64,000 nt of DNA, taken from contig NC_060105.1 of assembly GCF_021155765.1 (NCBI RefSeq), positions 3,596,001 through 3,660,000 of the forward strand, given 5' to 3'. Both the position numbers and the translations under genes were made by a program. The notes beneath the pieces were generated by a model. The model ran no database searches, was not told the origin of the DNA, and was given only the letters and a program-made list of their open reading frames with translations. The stretch is from Diprion similis (lineage: Eukaryota > Arthropoda > Insecta > Hymenoptera > Diprionidae). Position 1 is the first letter of the stretch, and each line of letters opens with the position of its first letter. Positions 63,007 to 64,000 of the stretch are shown piece after piece.

Positions 63007-64000
63007 AGCCGTGGGGGGTTCTCGTGTTATTACAATCCGTCGAGCAAGTTTCGTATCTTGACTGCGTGTCTAGGTAATGCACGTCCGTGTAAATATATAC
63101 CCGAAGCCAAAATCCGGGGTGTGGTGACACCGAGGATCTACAGAAATCGAACCACCCAGGGACGTTTGTGCCTGGCACATCGCATCACTGCTCGCGAACC
63201 TTTCTTCTACCTCCGTTTCTTGACGTCGTTTATTAAATTATGAATGACAGAGAAGTGAGGGCATCAGGTTAAAACCGATGATGGAACCGCACGATAGGCC
63301 GCAGCCTTAACATTCGTGAGGAATGTCCTTGTTCGGTTTGAAAGTTCAACCCCACGAAAAAGTCAATTATCGATGAAAAAGGTTTGCCTATGAAATTGTT
63401 GGATCTCCATCGAATCGATTTAAAACGAATTTTGTATATACTCGCAATGATCGTTCATTGATAGCTATCGATAAATTATTTACCTGGAATAAAGAATTAT
63501 TATTTCAGAAAACTGAACTCTTTTCCCCGTTTCTATAAATATAACTTTTCCTTTCCTTAACTCTTTCCTTTCTCATCTGACAAGAATTTTCTTAACCAAC
63601 AAAGAGACACCCGGAAATTTAAATATAGGCAAAGATTTATACATGTATGTATAACATATGCATTTACAATATACATATATCCGCATATCTGAGGCGGCCA
63701 ATAAACTTCCCGGATATAGATAGGTACGTGTAATATAGTTAGTGAGATTCTATACAGCTAGTATCGTAAGAGAAAATGTGGCAGCAGGATGTGACTGATT
63801 GCCAAGTAAGTACGCACATTGCATTATACTATATCCCGCATTGCACGCTTTGCAAAGTGCGGTCATACAATCTTCCTGACATATACTCATAGTATTTATG
63901 AATTCATGTACCCCCGATCTTGAGGTAATGAAAAATGAAAAGAAAAATGAAAAAAAAATGAATCGTATATACACGTATAATATGCGATCGACCAAAAGAT

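Larger units (their letters stand above)
45021..64000. other. Gene-poor AT-rich region
   Basis: No open frame here combines length, splice sites and recognisable protein. It may be the 5' intron and promoter region of the coiled-coil gene on the - strand, which lacks a visible first exon. It holds long A and T runs (47310, 50732, 54497, 56179), TA, GA, CCA and CAA microsatellites, two palindromic MITEs, one GC-rich island with a strong donor at 56610, and a TCAG array near 62971. Confidence 0.5.

Noticed and set aside
63004-63243. 79-residue frame after the TCAG array
   Set aside because: No known domain or signal peptide, and no clear start-site evidence beyond the repeat.

Overview
The window is insect nuclear DNA, most likely from a hymenopteran; a sawfly-like genome is my impression only. 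The reasons are spliced genes with GT-AG introns and AT-rich spacers full of TA, GA and CAA microsatellites. It also holds an unmistakable labial-class Hox gene, the anterior end of the Hox cluster. No bacterial features, rRNA, tRNA or CRISPR arrays were found.

Layout. 1-6935 is upstream DNA with a G-quadruplex-type tract and foldback palindromes. 6936-22701 is labial on the + strand: two coding exons around a 14.4 kb intron. A dispersed insect repeat lies at the end of that intron, directly against the exon 2 acceptor. 24743-28927 is a compact block of housekeeping genes: SNAPC5-like (+, with a GC-AG intron), Tim17 (-, single coding exon) and an unrecognised 273-residue coiled-coil protein (+, four coding exons). 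29334-33542 holds three tandem intronless genes for secreted leucine-rich-repeat (LRR) proteins. Each has a TATA-like box about 31-34 bases before an initiator. A frameshifted fourth LRR copy with a new C-terminal membrane segment follows at 34346-34712. 35103-36570 is the splicing factor AAR2 (-, five exons, 384 residues). 39575-45020 is the 3' part of a serine-rich coiled-coil gene on the - strand, with two possible C-termini. From 45021 to 64000 I see no convincing gene. This stretch is probably intron or upstream DNA of that last gene, and it carries two 0.6 kb palindromic MITEs in opposite orientation.

The genes do not form one pathway. Labial patterns the anterior body axis. SNAPC5 (snRNA transcription) and AAR2 (U5 snRNP assembly) both serve splicing, and Tim17 serves mitochondrial import. 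The LRR array looks like a recent lineage-specific expansion of secreted proteins and is the best candidate here for undescribed biology.
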